DNA from: an uncultured Prevotella sp.
GTDB taxonomy: Bacteria; Bacteroidota; Bacteroidia; Bacteroidales; Bacteroidaceae
Assembly (NCBI GenBank): GCA_900543975.1
Contig: UQTI01000041.1
Span: 1 to 25,511 of the forward strand
Reading direction: 5' to 3'
Length of the DNA: 25,511 nt
Part shown: positions 7,339 to 14,584 of the stretch, one piece after another
Layout of the letters: every line of letters starts with the position of its first letter
How positions within the stretch are numbered: the first letter of the stretch is position 1
The notes under the pieces: generated by a model
The model's database searches: none
Told to the model about the DNA's origin: nothing
What the model saw: only the letters and a program-made list of their open reading frames with translations
Position numbers and translations under genes: made by a program

Positions 7339-8349
7339 TTAGTCGAGCTGAGCGAGCTTGCCGTCAGAGCCGAGCACGTCAATGATCTTGTGCTTGTACA
7401 TCTGCTCCATGAGGTCGCGAGCGGGACCGCAGTACTTACGGGGATCGAACTCACCTGGTTTGTCGTGGAACACCTTGCGAACAGCAGCGGTGAAGGCCAG
7501 ACGTGAGTCAGAGTCGATGTTGATCTTGCAAACAGCGCTCTTAGAAGCCTTGCGGAGCTGCTCCTCGGGGATACCAACAGCGTCGGGCAGCTTGCCACCG
7601 AACTCGTTGATCATGTCAACATACTCCTGGGGAACTGAAGAAGAGCCGTGGAGCACGATGGGGAATCCGGGGAGCTTCTGCATGATCTCGTCGAGAACGT
7701 CGAATGCCAATGGAGGAGGAACGAGCTTGCCAGTCTTCGGGTCGCGTGTGCACTGCTCGGGAGTGAACTTGTAAGCACCGTGTGATGTGCCGATAGAGAT
7801 AGCCAGTGAGTCAACACCTGTGCGGCTTGTGAAGTCGATAACCTCCTCAGGCTTTGTGTAGTGGCATACGTCTGAAGAAACCTCGTCCTCAACACCAGCC
7901 AACACGCCGAGCTCACCCTCTACAGTTACATCGAACTGATGAGCATAGTCTACAACCTTCTTTGTCAGGGCGATGTTCTCCTCGTAAGGCAGTGAAGAAC
8001 CGTCGATCATAACTGAAGAGAAGCCGAGGTCTACACAGCTCTTGCACAGCTCGAAGCTGTCACCGTGGTCGAGGTGAAGAACAATCTCAGGATGCTTGCA
8101 GCCAAGCTCCTTTGCATACTCAACGGCACCCTCTGCCATGTAGCGGAGAAGAGTCTCGTTAGCGTAAGCGCGTGCACCCTTAGAAACCTGGAGGATAACC
8201 GGCGATTTCAGCTCTGAAGAAGCCTTGATGATAGCCTGAAGCTGCTCGAGGTTGTTGAAGTTGAATGCGGGGATTGCATAACCACCCTTGATGGCTCTTG
8301 CGAACATATCACGAGTGTTCACCAAGCCCAATTCTTTGTAGTTTACCAT
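7339..8349 (-). CDS. fba: Class II fructose-1,6-bisphosphate aldolase
   Basis: This 336-residue zinc-dependent aldolase interconverts fructose-1,6-bisphosphate with dihydroxyacetone phosphate and glyceraldehyde-3-phosphate in cytoplasmic glycolysis and gluconeogenesis. Active-site motifs are intact. HLDHG at 92-96 holds the catalytic Asp94 and Zn ligand His95. VEGELG lies at 143-148. GTSHGAYK holds Zn ligand His190, and LHGSSSVP holds Zn ligand His234. INIDSDSR forms the phosphate/substrate site near the C-terminus. The HLDHG form resembles the Bacillus-type subgroup more than E. coli FbaA. It has its own promoter and terminator, so it is probably monocistronic. Confidence 0.97.
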   Translation of the reverse strand: MVNYKELGLVNTRDMFARAIKGGYAIPAFNFNNLEQLQAIIKASSELKSPVILQVSKGARAYANETLLRYMAEGAVEYAKELGCKHPEIVLHLDHGDSFELCKSCVDLGFSSVMIDGSSLPYEENIALTKKVVDYAHQFDVTVEGELGVLAGVEDEVSSDVCHYTKPEEVIDFTSRTGVDSLAISIGTSHGAYKFTPEQCTRDPKTGKLVPPPLAFDVLDEIMQKLPGFPIVLHGSSSVPQEYVDMINEFGGKLPDAVGIPEEQLRKASKSAVCKINIDSDSRLAFTAAVRKVFHDKPGEFDPRKYCGPARDLMEQMYKHKIIDVLGSDGKLAQLD

Positions 8350-8398
8350 AGTTTTATAAAATATTTTTAAAACGTGTATTATATGTCTTTTGTCTTTT

Positions 8399-8435
8399 GA
8401 CAGCCGAAAATGTTGTGCTTTTCTTTTCGGCTGTT
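8399..8435 (-). other. Hairpin in the predicted 5' leader of fba
   Basis: An 11-bp stem pairs 8400-8410 (ACAGCCGAAAA) with 8424-8434 around a 13-nt loop, about 50 bp upstream of the fba start and inside the leader predicted from the promoter at 8450-8479. It lacks a T-run on the minus strand, so it is unlikely to stop fba transcription. An mRNA-stabilising or regulatory leader structure is possible. Confidence 0.45.
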
Positions 8436-8449
8436 TCTTTATACCGATG

Positions 8450-8479
8450 CAAAGTTAACATTTTCTTTTTGAAAAGCAA
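8450..8479 (-). promoter_or_regulatory. Bacteroidetes-type promoter of fba
   Basis: On the minus strand TAACTTTG (8457-8450) matches the -7 consensus TAnnTTTG. TTG (8479-8477) lies 19 bp upstream as the -33 element, which is the expected spacing. The transcription start would fall near 8443, giving a leader of about 95 nt that includes the hairpin at 8400-8434. Confidence 0.6.
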
Positions 8480-8534
8480 GTGTTAAAACAAATTTTAATG
8501 CTTCGAGCTGTTCAATTTTTGTTAATAACCCACA

Positions 8535-8553
8535 CCTTATTATTATAATAAGG
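8535..8553. promoter_or_regulatory. Perfect AT-rich dyad, possible operator
   Basis: The 19-bp sequence CCTTATTATTATAATAAGG is a perfect inverted repeat of two 9-bp arms around one central base. It lies between the permease gene and fba, about 55 bp upstream of the fba -33 element. Its tight symmetry resembles a dimeric repressor or activator site more than a terminator, but no regulator can be named. Confidence 0.4.
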
Positions 8554-8564
8554 CGACGTTGCAA

Positions 8565-8596
8565 TGCTGACATGGCAAATCGCCACAATGTCAGCA
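8565..8596 (-). terminator. Possible terminator of the sugar permease gene
   Basis: TGCTGACAT at 8565-8573 pairs with ATGTCAGCA at 8588-8596, and GGC/GCC inside can extend the stem past a small bulge. It lies about 25 bp beyond the permease stop codon on the minus strand. The following sequence is not strongly T-rich, so termination would be weak or the structure may only protect the mRNA end. Confidence 0.4.
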
Positions 8597-8618
8597 CAGC
8601 GAACCATAGTCTTGAAGC

Positions 8619-9848
8619 TTACGCTTTCTTCAGAAATGCCCGTTTCCTCATGGCGTAGGCAAGCACGATGGCGAAACCGACGAGAGGAATGAAGAAAGGC
8701 AGCAGGAAATTGTCGGTGCGGTCGGCGATGAGGCCCATGAGCAGGAAGCCGCAGCCGCCCACAGGGGTCATCATCAAGATTGACGATGCGCTCTTGGTGA
8801 GGCGTCCCAGTCCGTCAAGCGTCAGGGAGAAGATTGTCGGGAACATGATGGCCTCAAACAGGTAGTTGGCGATGAGGGCTGCCAGCGACAGGCCCTTGAT
8901 GTCGAGCATCACGAGCACCATGCACGCCACGCTGCCCACGGCGCAAAGGGTGAGCATGGTTTCTGCTGCCACGCGTCGCATGATCCAGCTGCCTATGAAT
9001 CGTCCGATCATGAACACGAAGAGGGCGGCGGTGATGACCATTGCTGCCGACTTGTCTGCCATCCATCCCATGCCGGTGACGAAGTTGATGAAATAGCTGT
9101 TAATGGATATTTCTGCCACTTCGTAGGCGAGGAGGGCTGCCAGACCGAAGAGGAACATCTTGTTGCCGAAGAGCAGGCGCAGGTTGTGTGTGCCGCTCTG
9201 CTTGCTCTCGTCTTCGTTGCCGGCATCGGCATGCTTGATCTCGGGCAGGTTGACGCGTGAGAACACAAGTGCGATGACGAGCACGAGCACACCCATGATG
9301 GCGTAGGGCACCACGACGTTGCCGCCCTCGTTGCTGTCGTTAGAGCTGAAGAGGAACTGTCCCACGACAAACGTTGCGAACATACATCCCAGACCGTTGA
9401 ACGACTGCGAGAAGTTCAGACGGCTTGTTGCCGTCTCCTTTGGTCCCAGCTCTGTGGCGTAGGGGTTGGCAGCTGTTTCGAGGAAGGTCAGTCCGCAGCC
9501 AATCACGAACAGGGCGGCAAGGAAAGCATAGAAGGTGCCTGCCGCAGCGCAAGGTATGAAGAGGAGCGAGCCGAGGCCGAAGAGGAGCAGTCCGAAGACC
9601 ACGCCGCGACGATAGCCGAAGCGGTTGATGAACAGGCCTGAGGGTATGGCCATAAGGAAATAGCCCAGATAGGTTGTTACCTGTATGAGTGCCGACTGTG
9701 TGATGCTTATGTCCAGCTCATTTTGGAAGTGCTTGTTTAGCACGTCGAGAATGGCACGAGCAAAGCCCCACATGAAGAAGAGTGAGGTGATAAGCACAAA
9801 CGGCACGATGTACTGTTTGCTGCTAAGAGATACTTTCTTGTTTTCCAT
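8619..9848 (-). CDS. Sugar MFS transporter, FucP/GluP family (sugar:H+ symporter)
   Basis: This 409-residue polytopic inner-membrane protein has about 12 hydrophobic helices. The N-terminal SLFFMWGFARAILDVLNKHF and FLETAANPYATELG motifs are typical of the L-fucose/glucose/galactose permease branch of the MFS. Asp35 and Glu124 align by motif and spacing with the two acidic residues (Asp46, Glu135) that carry protons and bind substrate in E. coli FucP. Substrate is therefore probably a hexose or fucose, but the sequence does not distinguish which. A charged cytoplasmic loop (about residues 204-220) separates the two halves. It is followed by fba on the same strand, though fba has its own promoter. 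Confidence 0.88.
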   Translation of the reverse strand: MENKKVSLSSKQYIVPFVLITSLFFMWGFARAILDVLNKHFQNELDISITQSALIQVTTYLGYFLMAIPSGLFINRFGYRRGVVFGLLLFGLGSLLFIPCAAAGTFYAFLAALFVIGCGLTFLETAANPYATELGPKETATSRLNFSQSFNGLGCMFATFVVGQFLFSSNDSNEGGNVVVPYAIMGVLVLVIALVFSRVNLPEIKHADAGNEDESKQSGTHNLRLLFGNKMFLFGLAALLAYEVAEISINSYFINFVTGMGWMADKSAAMVITAALFVFMIGRFIGSWIMRRVAAETMLTLCAVGSVACMVLVMLDIKGLSLAALIANYLFEAIMFPTIFSLTLDGLGRLTKSASSILMMTPVGGCGFLLMGLIADRTDNFLLPFFIPLVGFAIVLAYAMRKRAFLKKA

Positions 9849-9888
9849 TATTCTTGATGATGGGAAAAAGGTTTTTAAAAGGGAAGTT

Positions 9889-9953
9889 AAAAGGGAAGTT
9901 AAAGGGGAGTTAAGGGGAAGTTAACTCGCTTCGCGAGTGAAGTTAACGGACAT
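9889..9953 (+). repeat. Palindromic repeat element, copy 1, with GGAAGTTA tandem lead-in
   Basis: Several degenerate GGGAAGTTAAAA-like units of 11-13 bp (9889-9923) run into GGAAGTTA (9916-9923). A hairpin follows at 9924-9938 (ACTCGC, loop TTC, GCGAGT). A second GAAGTTAA and then GGACAT close the element. The order of parts matches the elements at 16905-16943 and, inverted, 17367-17407. It lies in the upstream region of the sugar permease gene. Confidence 0.8.
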
Positions 9954-9997
9954 ATGCCATGGCGTTTGAGCTCTACTGCTCATTGCTTATAGCAACT

Positions 9998-10063
9998 AAA
10001 TGCCATGGTTAATGGGCTTAAATGCCATAGTTAATAACGTCAAAGACCATAGCTCTAAATAAA
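9998..10063. repeat. Degenerate 22-bp tandem repeat (3 units)
   Basis: Units at 9998-10019, 10020-10041 and 10042-10063 share the pattern AAATGCCATrGttaat, with the third unit the most diverged (AAAGACCATAG). A related ATGCCATGG lies at 9954-9962. This is non-coding sequence between the DUF4831 gene and the permease gene; no function is evident. Confidence 0.6.
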
Positions 10064-10101
10064 AGTCCTGCTGCTCCCTGTAAAAGCTTCCGCAGTTTAT
10101 A

Positions 10102-10139
10102 TTTTTTTTACCTTTTTACTTTTTTACCTTTTTACCTTT
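10102..10139. repeat. Short GTAAAAAG tandem repeat after the DUF4831 gene
   Basis: On the minus strand, units of AAGGTAAAAA repeat about four times, starting within 6 bases of the DUF4831 stop codon (10145-10147) and ending in an A-run. The same GTAAAAAG-type sequence occurs at about 15047-15076. No terminator stem is clear here. Confidence 0.7.
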
Positions 10140-10144
10140 AAAAT

Positions 10145-11188
10145 TTATTCCAGCGGTTCTGTCTTCAAGCTTATAACGTTGCCTGTCACGGGGTTGAGGA
10201 CGATGTGAGACGTGATTTTCTTTCCGAAGAGAGCGCCGCTCAGCAGTTCCACGCGACCATATTGGGCAGCGTAGGTAGAATATTGAGCCACGGTGCGGCC
10301 GTCGTTCACGATGTTTACCTTTATTCTTCCAGGCAAGCTAACCCCGATCACGAGTTCGTCTTTCTTTTTCTTCTCGTCGTCGGTTGTCTCCAGCTCATCA
10401 ATGATGTGCTCGTCCTCAACGACAGCATAATAGGGAGCGCCAGAGAGGTCGTCGTTGTCGGTCAAGCCGAAATGGCGTGAGAAGCGGAAGGCCAGCATCT
10501 TGTCCTGTCCTTTCTCGGGAAAGATGGTCACGACCTGCTCGGTGGTGTCCTTCACCGTTGTGCCTTCGAACGCCTGTGTGAGGGCACGTTCTTGCGTGTT
10601 GAGCTGGGCAAGCATGATCTTGAGCTGCTCGCCGTCCTTCGGCATGAAGTCGGCCTCGCCTCGTGACAGCTGGTTGCGGCTGTCGCGTATGTCATAAATC
10701 TCCTGAGCCACCATACGCGCCATCGTGGGCATGTTGCCCGATGAGAGGATGTCCTGGCTCATATAGTCTTCAGCGTGCAGCGGTGCGGGCAGAGGTGCCG
10801 CCTTGAACGGCGTGCGCTCCTTCACGGGCTGTCCCTTGGCGTTAATGGCCATGATGACGCCGTTCTTGTCGCAGTCGACGTTCACGATGCTGTGCTTCTT
10901 GTCTACCGTGATCTCAAACTTCTTGTCCTTGTCGGGCACAGCCATGGTGTTGCAGCTGATTCCGACAATGCGGTAGCTCACGCTGGGTTGTGTCTCTGCC
11001 GGTTTCTTGAAATAGATGTCAGAGTAGGGCGCCAGCTTGCCTGGCGTGAATGTTGTCTTCTCTATGCGCAGCGCTATCTGCACGCCTGTCTTAGGCAAGA
11101 AATAAGAAATGCCTTCCTGTGCTGATTGAGCCATGGCGGCAGTTGCTGCTGTTATGGCTATGGCCAATGTAGAAAATATTCTTTTCAT
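10145..11188 (-). CDS. DUF4831 family protein, secreted or periplasmic, function unknown
   Basis: With the chosen start the protein has 347 residues and begins MKRIFSTLAIAITAATAAMA, a standard Sec signal peptide. The frame is open further upstream to 11257, but that would overlap nnr and place 23 residues before the signal peptide, so 11188 is preferred; ATG 11197 is a close alternative. The mature part (SYFLPKTGVQIALRIEKTTFTPG) matches the start of the Bacteroidetes DUF4831 family. The rest is soluble and mixed alpha/beta with no catalytic motif that I can recognise. It lies 53 bp downstream of nnr on the same strand, so the two may be co-transcribed. The link to metabolite repair is only positional. 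Confidence 0.85.
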   Translation of the reverse strand: MKRIFSTLAIAITAATAAMAQSAQEGISYFLPKTGVQIALRIEKTTFTPGKLAPYSDIYFKKPAETQPSVSYRIVGISCNTMAVPDKDKKFEITVDKKHSIVNVDCDKNGVIMAINAKGQPVKERTPFKAAPLPAPLHAEDYMSQDILSSGNMPTMARMVAQEIYDIRDSRNQLSRGEADFMPKDGEQLKIMLAQLNTQERALTQAFEGTTVKDTTEQVVTIFPEKGQDKMLAFRFSRHFGLTDNDDLSGAPYYAVVEDEHIIDELETTDDEKKKKDELVIGVSLPGRIKVNIVNDGRTVAQYSTYAAQYGRVELLSGALFGKKITSHIVLNPVTGNVISLKTEPLE

Positions 11189-11241
11189 AATGAGCATTGT
11201 TGTTTTCTTGTAGGTAAATTTTGTTTTTATTGTTTCGCGCT

Positions 11242-12756
11242 TTAGTCCTGTAGCCATTTGAAGGCAACCGGAAGATACGCAATGATGTCGCTTGCTATGA
11301 GACTCTCCTTGCCCAGCTCCTTGGCGGCGAGATCGCCAGCCAGTCCGTGCAGATACATGCCGAGCAGGCAGGCGTTGCGTTGCGAGTGGCCTCGTGCCAA
11401 GAGAGCCGTGATGATGCCTGTGAGCACGTCGCCGCTGCCTGCTGTCGCCATGCCCGCGTTGCCTGTAGGGTTGAACGTCACCTTGCCGTCGGGTGTGCAG
11501 AGGGCAGAGAAGTGGCCTTTCAGGATGATGAATGCCTCAAGCTGCATCGCCATGCTGCGTGCTTTCTCCAACCGGTCAAAATCGTTGGAGCAGGGAGCGC
11601 CTGCCAGACGGTCAAACTCGCGAGGGTGGGGAGTCATGATCATGCCTTTAGGCAACTGCTCCATCCATGACGAGTGGTTGCCGAGAATGTTGAGGGCATC
11701 GGCATCTGCCACGACGGGGCACAGCGTCTTGCGTAGCTGGTCGATGAGCGCTATGGCCGTGTCCTCGTCACGTCCAAGGCCTGGTCCTATGCCCAAGGCG
11801 TCGAACCCATCGGTGTTTACAGGCTCCGAGAAGATTGTCTCGTCGCGGTCCAGCTGAACGACAGCTTCGGGCACCGTTATCTGCATGATGTCATAGTTGC
11901 GTCGTGGTGTGTGCGTTGTGACCTTTCCCACGCCGGCTCTCAAGCAAGCCTTGGTTGCCAAGACAGCAGCGCCCGACATGCCGTAGCTGCCCGCTATGAT
12001 GAGGGCGTTGCCCATGGTGCCCTTGTGGGCGAAGTCGTGGCGAGGGGTGAAGAGTCGTCTGATATCTGCCTCCTCAGCAATGGTGAACGGCGTGTCGGTG
12101 TTCTGCACATACTCTTGCGAGAGACGTATGTTGAGCACCTTCAGACGGCCGATATATTGCTGGTTGTCGGCGAGCATCATAGACAGTTTTCGCTGGTGCA
12201 AGGTTAGCGTGAGGTCGGCTCTTATGATGTGTTGCTGGTTGTTGAAGCTGTTGTCTTCAGCCATCAGACCCGACGGGAGGTCAATGCTCACCACCTTGCA
12301 TGGCGATGCGTTGATGTATCTTACGAGCGAGGCAAATCCTCCTGCCAGCGGTTTGTTCAGTCCCGAGCCAAACAGTCCGTCTATGATGAGGGTATCGGCG
12401 TTAAGCGTCGGCGGGTCAAAATTGGTTGACACCTCGGTAAACTCTATTCTGCTGTCGTTCTCTATGCGTTTCTTGTTTGTGGCGCAGTCGTCGGACAGGT
12501 GGTTGTGTATGTTGAAGAGGTAGACCGCAACCTTGAAGCCTCTCTCTGCCAGCATGCGTGCCACGGCCAGCGCGTCGCCACCGTTGTTGCCGGGGCCGGC
12601 GAACACGATGACGGGCGTGAGTTTTGTCCACTCCTCAGCAATGGCTGCCGTGAGTGTCTTCGCTGCCCTTTCCATGAGGTCAATAGAGTCTATCGGCTCA
12701 TGCTCAATGGTATATTTGTCAAGCTCATGAATCTGAGCACTTGTAAATATTTTCAT
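11242..12756 (-). CDS. nnr: Bifunctional NAD(P)H-hydrate epimerase / ADP-dependent NAD(P)H-hydrate dehydratase
   Basis: This 504-residue metabolite-repair enzyme restores damaged NADHX/NADPHX. The N-terminal epimerase (YjeF_N) domain, about residues 1-215, carries GPGNNGGD at 54-61 and IDGLFGSG at 125-132. The C-terminal ribokinase-like dehydratase domain, about 225-500, carries KGTMGNALIIAGSYGMSGAA, TPHPREFDRL and the AGSGDVLTG motif with catalytic Asp443. Both domains look intact. The frame extends to an ATG at 12774, but homologues begin at MKIFTSAQIHELD, so 12756 is used. It is divergent from hpt; DUF4831 follows. Confidence 0.95.
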   Translation of the reverse strand: MKIFTSAQIHELDKYTIEHEPIDSIDLMERAAKTLTAAIAEEWTKLTPVIVFAGPGNNGGDALAVARMLAERGFKVAVYLFNIHNHLSDDCATNKKRIENDSRIEFTEVSTNFDPPTLNADTLIIDGLFGSGLNKPLAGGFASLVRYINASPCKVVSIDLPSGLMAEDNSFNNQQHIIRADLTLTLHQRKLSMMLADNQQYIGRLKVLNIRLSQEYVQNTDTPFTIAEEADIRRLFTPRHDFAHKGTMGNALIIAGSYGMSGAAVLATKACLRAGVGKVTTHTPRRNYDIMQITVPEAVVQLDRDETIFSEPVNTDGFDALGIGPGLGRDEDTAIALIDQLRKTLCPVVADADALNILGNHSSWMEQLPKGMIMTPHPREFDRLAGAPCSNDFDRLEKARSMAMQLEAFIILKGHFSALCTPDGKVTFNPTGNAGMATAGSGDVLTGIITALLARGHSQRNACLLGMYLHGLAGDLAAKELGKESLIASDIIAYLPVAFKWLQD

Positions 12757-12763
12757 AGTGATG

Positions 12764-12790
12764 CAAAAATACAAAAAAGAAACAGTTCAA
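12764..12790 (-). promoter_or_regulatory. Candidate promoter of nnr
   Basis: On the minus strand TATTTTTG (12771-12764) matches TAnnTTTG, with TTG at 12790-12788 upstream at 16-bp spacing (short). The start of transcription would fall at or next to the ATG at 12756, implying a very short or absent leader. It is a motif match only. Confidence 0.35.
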
Positions 12791-12866
12791 GTGTCATCAA
12801 AGGCAGCTTTTTCTTCTTGATGTTGAATAAATTGTGATGTATGGCTGTTGTTTGGCGATTTTTTCG

Positions 12867-12874
12867 TAATTTTG
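12867..12874 (+). promoter_or_regulatory. -7 box of a Bacteroidetes-type promoter for hpt
   Basis: TAATTTTG matches TAnnTTTG and lies 22 bp before the hpt ATG. A -33 element at the ideal distance is not obvious; TTG at 12848-12850 is 16 bp upstream. Confidence 0.5.
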
Positions 12875-12896
12875 CGGAAATTTTAAAATCCGTTTC

Positions 12897-13436
12897 ATGA
12901 ACATAGTAAAAATAAAGGACAAGACCTTTAAGACATCCATTCCTGAGGAGGAGATCCTGAAGAAGGTGAAAGCCGTGGCTGACAAGATTAATGCCGACAT
13001 GGCCGACAAGAACCCTCTGTTGCTTGCCGTGCTCAACGGCTCGTTCGTTTTTGCCGCAGACCTCATGCGTATGATAAACATTCCTTGTGAGATCTCGTTT
13101 GTCAAGCTTGCCTCATATCAGGGCACAACCTCTACCGGCACGGTTAAGGAGGTGATAGGCATAAACGAGGATATCTCGGGTCGTACGGTCATCATCGTTG
13201 AAGACATTGTAGAGTCGGGCTTGACGATGAAGCGGATGATAGAGAGCCTTGGCACACGCAACCCCGAGTCGATACACATCTGCACGCTGCTTCTGAAGCC
13301 TGAGCGTCTGAAGGTGCCTCTCGACATTGAGTATGTGGCGATGGAGATTCCTAACGATTTCATCCTTGGTTATGGTCTCGACTATGACCAGCAGGGCCGC
13401 AACCTGCGCGACATCTACACGCTTGTTGAGGAGTAA
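12897..13436 (+). CDS. hpt: Hypoxanthine phosphoribosyltransferase
   Basis: This 179-residue purine-salvage enzyme transfers the phosphoribosyl group of PRPP to hypoxanthine, and usually guanine, giving IMP or GMP in the cytoplasm. The PRPP-binding signature VIIVEDIVESGLT is at residues 98-110 with the two acidic residues in place. LAVLNGSFVFAADL (43-56) forms the PPi-binding loop region, and a C-terminal YVAMEIPNDFILGYGLDYD contributes the base and metal site. The length is normal for the family. It is followed, after 366 bp, by adk on the same strand, so the two purine-nucleotide genes may share regulation. Confidence 0.96.
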   Translation: MNIVKIKDKTFKTSIPEEEILKKVKAVADKINADMADKNPLLLAVLNGSFVFAADLMRMINIPCEISFVKLASYQGTTSTGTVKEVIGINEDISGRTVIIVEDIVESGLTMKRMIESLGTRNPESIHICTLLLKPERLKVPLDIEYVAMEIPNDFILGYGLDYDQQGRNLRDIYTLVEE

Positions 13437-13632
13437 GCCTCTCCCTTGCTGTTTGGCTTCACAGGCTGTGGCATCGTGATAGACATGTCTGCTTCTGAAG
13501 AAGTCTGAACGCTTTTGCCTGTCATGTCTGAAGGCGACACATAGGGTGTCTTTTGCCTTTGGAATGTGGCGGTTAGAGGGATGTGTGCTTAAAGCGCACC
13601 TTTCCATAAGCTTAAAACTGAGGTTAGCTTAA

Positions 13633-13760
13633 GGCTTTACCTATAGAAGGCTTGGTTTGCGGAAGGCTTGACCTGTGGAAGGTTTGGCCTATAGAAGGCT
13701 TGGTCTGCGGAAGGCTTGACCTATAGAAGGCTTGGTCTGTGGAAGGCTTGGCCCGTGGAA
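13633..13760. repeat. 16-bp tandem repeat (8 units) in the hpt-adk gap
   Basis: Eight contiguous units of exactly 16 bp start at 13633, 13649, 13665, 13681, 13697, 13713, 13729 and 13745. Their form is GGCTTGRCCTATAGAA or GGCTTGGTCTGYGGAA, and the two variants tend to alternate. The array ends 42 bp before the adk start. The rest of the 366-bp gap (13437-13632) shows no convincing gene, only weak hairpins such as GACAC/GTGTC near 13535-13550. The period and lack of unique spacers exclude a CRISPR array. Confidence 0.9.
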
Positions 13761-13802
13761 GGATAGAACATTGTAATTAACAAAATATTTTAAGGTAAAA
13801 AG

Positions 13803-14375
13803 ATGAAAAATATTGTAATTTTCGGTGCTCCTGGTTCAGGCAAGGGCACACAGAGCGACTTGATGATCGAGAAGTATGGTTTCAACCATATCTCTACTGG
13901 CGACGTGCTTCGCGCAGAGATCAAGAACGGAACAGAGCTGGGCAAGACAGCTAAGGGATACATCGACAACGGTCAGCTGATCCCCGATGAGCTGATGGTT
14001 AACATCCTGGCAAGCGTTTACGACAGCTTCGGCAAGGAACACAAGGGTGTGATCTTCGACGGTTTCCCCCGCACCATCCCGCAGGCAGAGGCTCTCAAGG
14101 CTATGCTCGCTGAGCGCGGACACAAGGTAGCAGCCATGATTGAGCTCGACGTTCCCGAGGAGGAGCTGATGAAGCGTCTCATCAAGCGTGGACAGGAGAG
14201 CGGCCGCTCTGACGACAACGCTGAGACCATCAAGAAGCGTCTTGACGTTTACCACAATCAGACTGCTCCCCTCATCGAGTGGTACAGCAAGGAAGGTATC
14301 CACCACCACATCAACGGTCTTGGTGAGCTCAACCGCATCTTCGGTGACATCTGCACCGTTATCGACAGCCTCTAA
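13803..14375 (+). CDS. adk: Adenylate kinase
   Basis: This 190-residue cytoplasmic enzyme catalyses ATP + AMP <-> 2 ADP and sets the adenylate energy charge. The P-loop GAPGSGKGT is at residues 8-16 and the AMP-binding segment HISTGDVLRAEI at 29-40. The DGFPRT motif is at 86-91, and the short LID RGQESGRSDDN at about 129-139 carries conserved Arg residues. The LID is the short form without zinc-binding cysteines, so this is a short-type adenylate kinase, as expected for its length. AAGGTAAAAAG precedes the ATG. The gene's last bases (AGCCTCTAA) are the first unit of the tandem repeat that follows. Confidence 0.97.
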   Translation: MKNIVIFGAPGSGKGTQSDLMIEKYGFNHISTGDVLRAEIKNGTELGKTAKGYIDNGQLIPDELMVNILASVYDSFGKEHKGVIFDGFPRTIPQAEALKAMLAERGHKVAAMIELDVPEEELMKRLIKRGQESGRSDDNAETIKKRLDVYHNQTAPLIEWYSKEGIHHHINGLGELNRIFGDICTVIDSL

Positions 14376-14481
14376 TTTGAAGCCTCTAATTTGAAGCCTC
14401 TGATTTGAAGCTCTGGTTTGAGGGCTCTAATTTGAAGCCTCTAAATTGAAGCTTCTAATAAATTGAGACCTCTAATTTGAA
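14368..14481 (+). repeat. 14-bp tandem repeat starting within the adk stop region
   Basis: About eight degenerate units of GCCTCTAATTTGAA follow one another: 14368-14381, 14382-14395, 14396-14409, then 13-16-bp variants to 14481. The first unit contains the end of adk, including its TAA stop. Each unit has TAA and TGA in different frames. The array sits between the adk stop and its terminator, so it would be transcribed as 3' UTR. Confidence 0.9.
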
Positions 14482-14514
14482 GCCTATAAAAAAAGGAATA
14501 GAATAGAAAAATAT

Positions 14515-14560
14515 AGGCGCATGACCCTTTGCAAGCAATGCTTTCGTTGGTCATGCGCCT
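14515..14560 (+). terminator. Intrinsic terminator of adk (possibly bidirectional)
   Basis: AGGCGCATGACC (14515-14526) pairs perfectly with GGTCATGCGCCT (14549-14560) and is followed by TTTTTTGTTTTT on the plus strand. On the minus strand the exit sequence ATATTTTTC is also T-rich, so it may also end the convergent small gene at 14585-14953. Confidence 0.88.
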
Positions 14561-14584
14561 TTTTTGTTTTTAAGACGTTGAGGT

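Noticed and set aside
13113..13607. Minus-strand open frame overlapping hpt and its downstream gap
   Set aside because: Most of it is the complement of hpt; no start signal and no recognisable domain.
13633..13760. Possible CRISPR array
   Set aside because: Units are contiguous 16-mers without unique spacers, and no cas genes are present.
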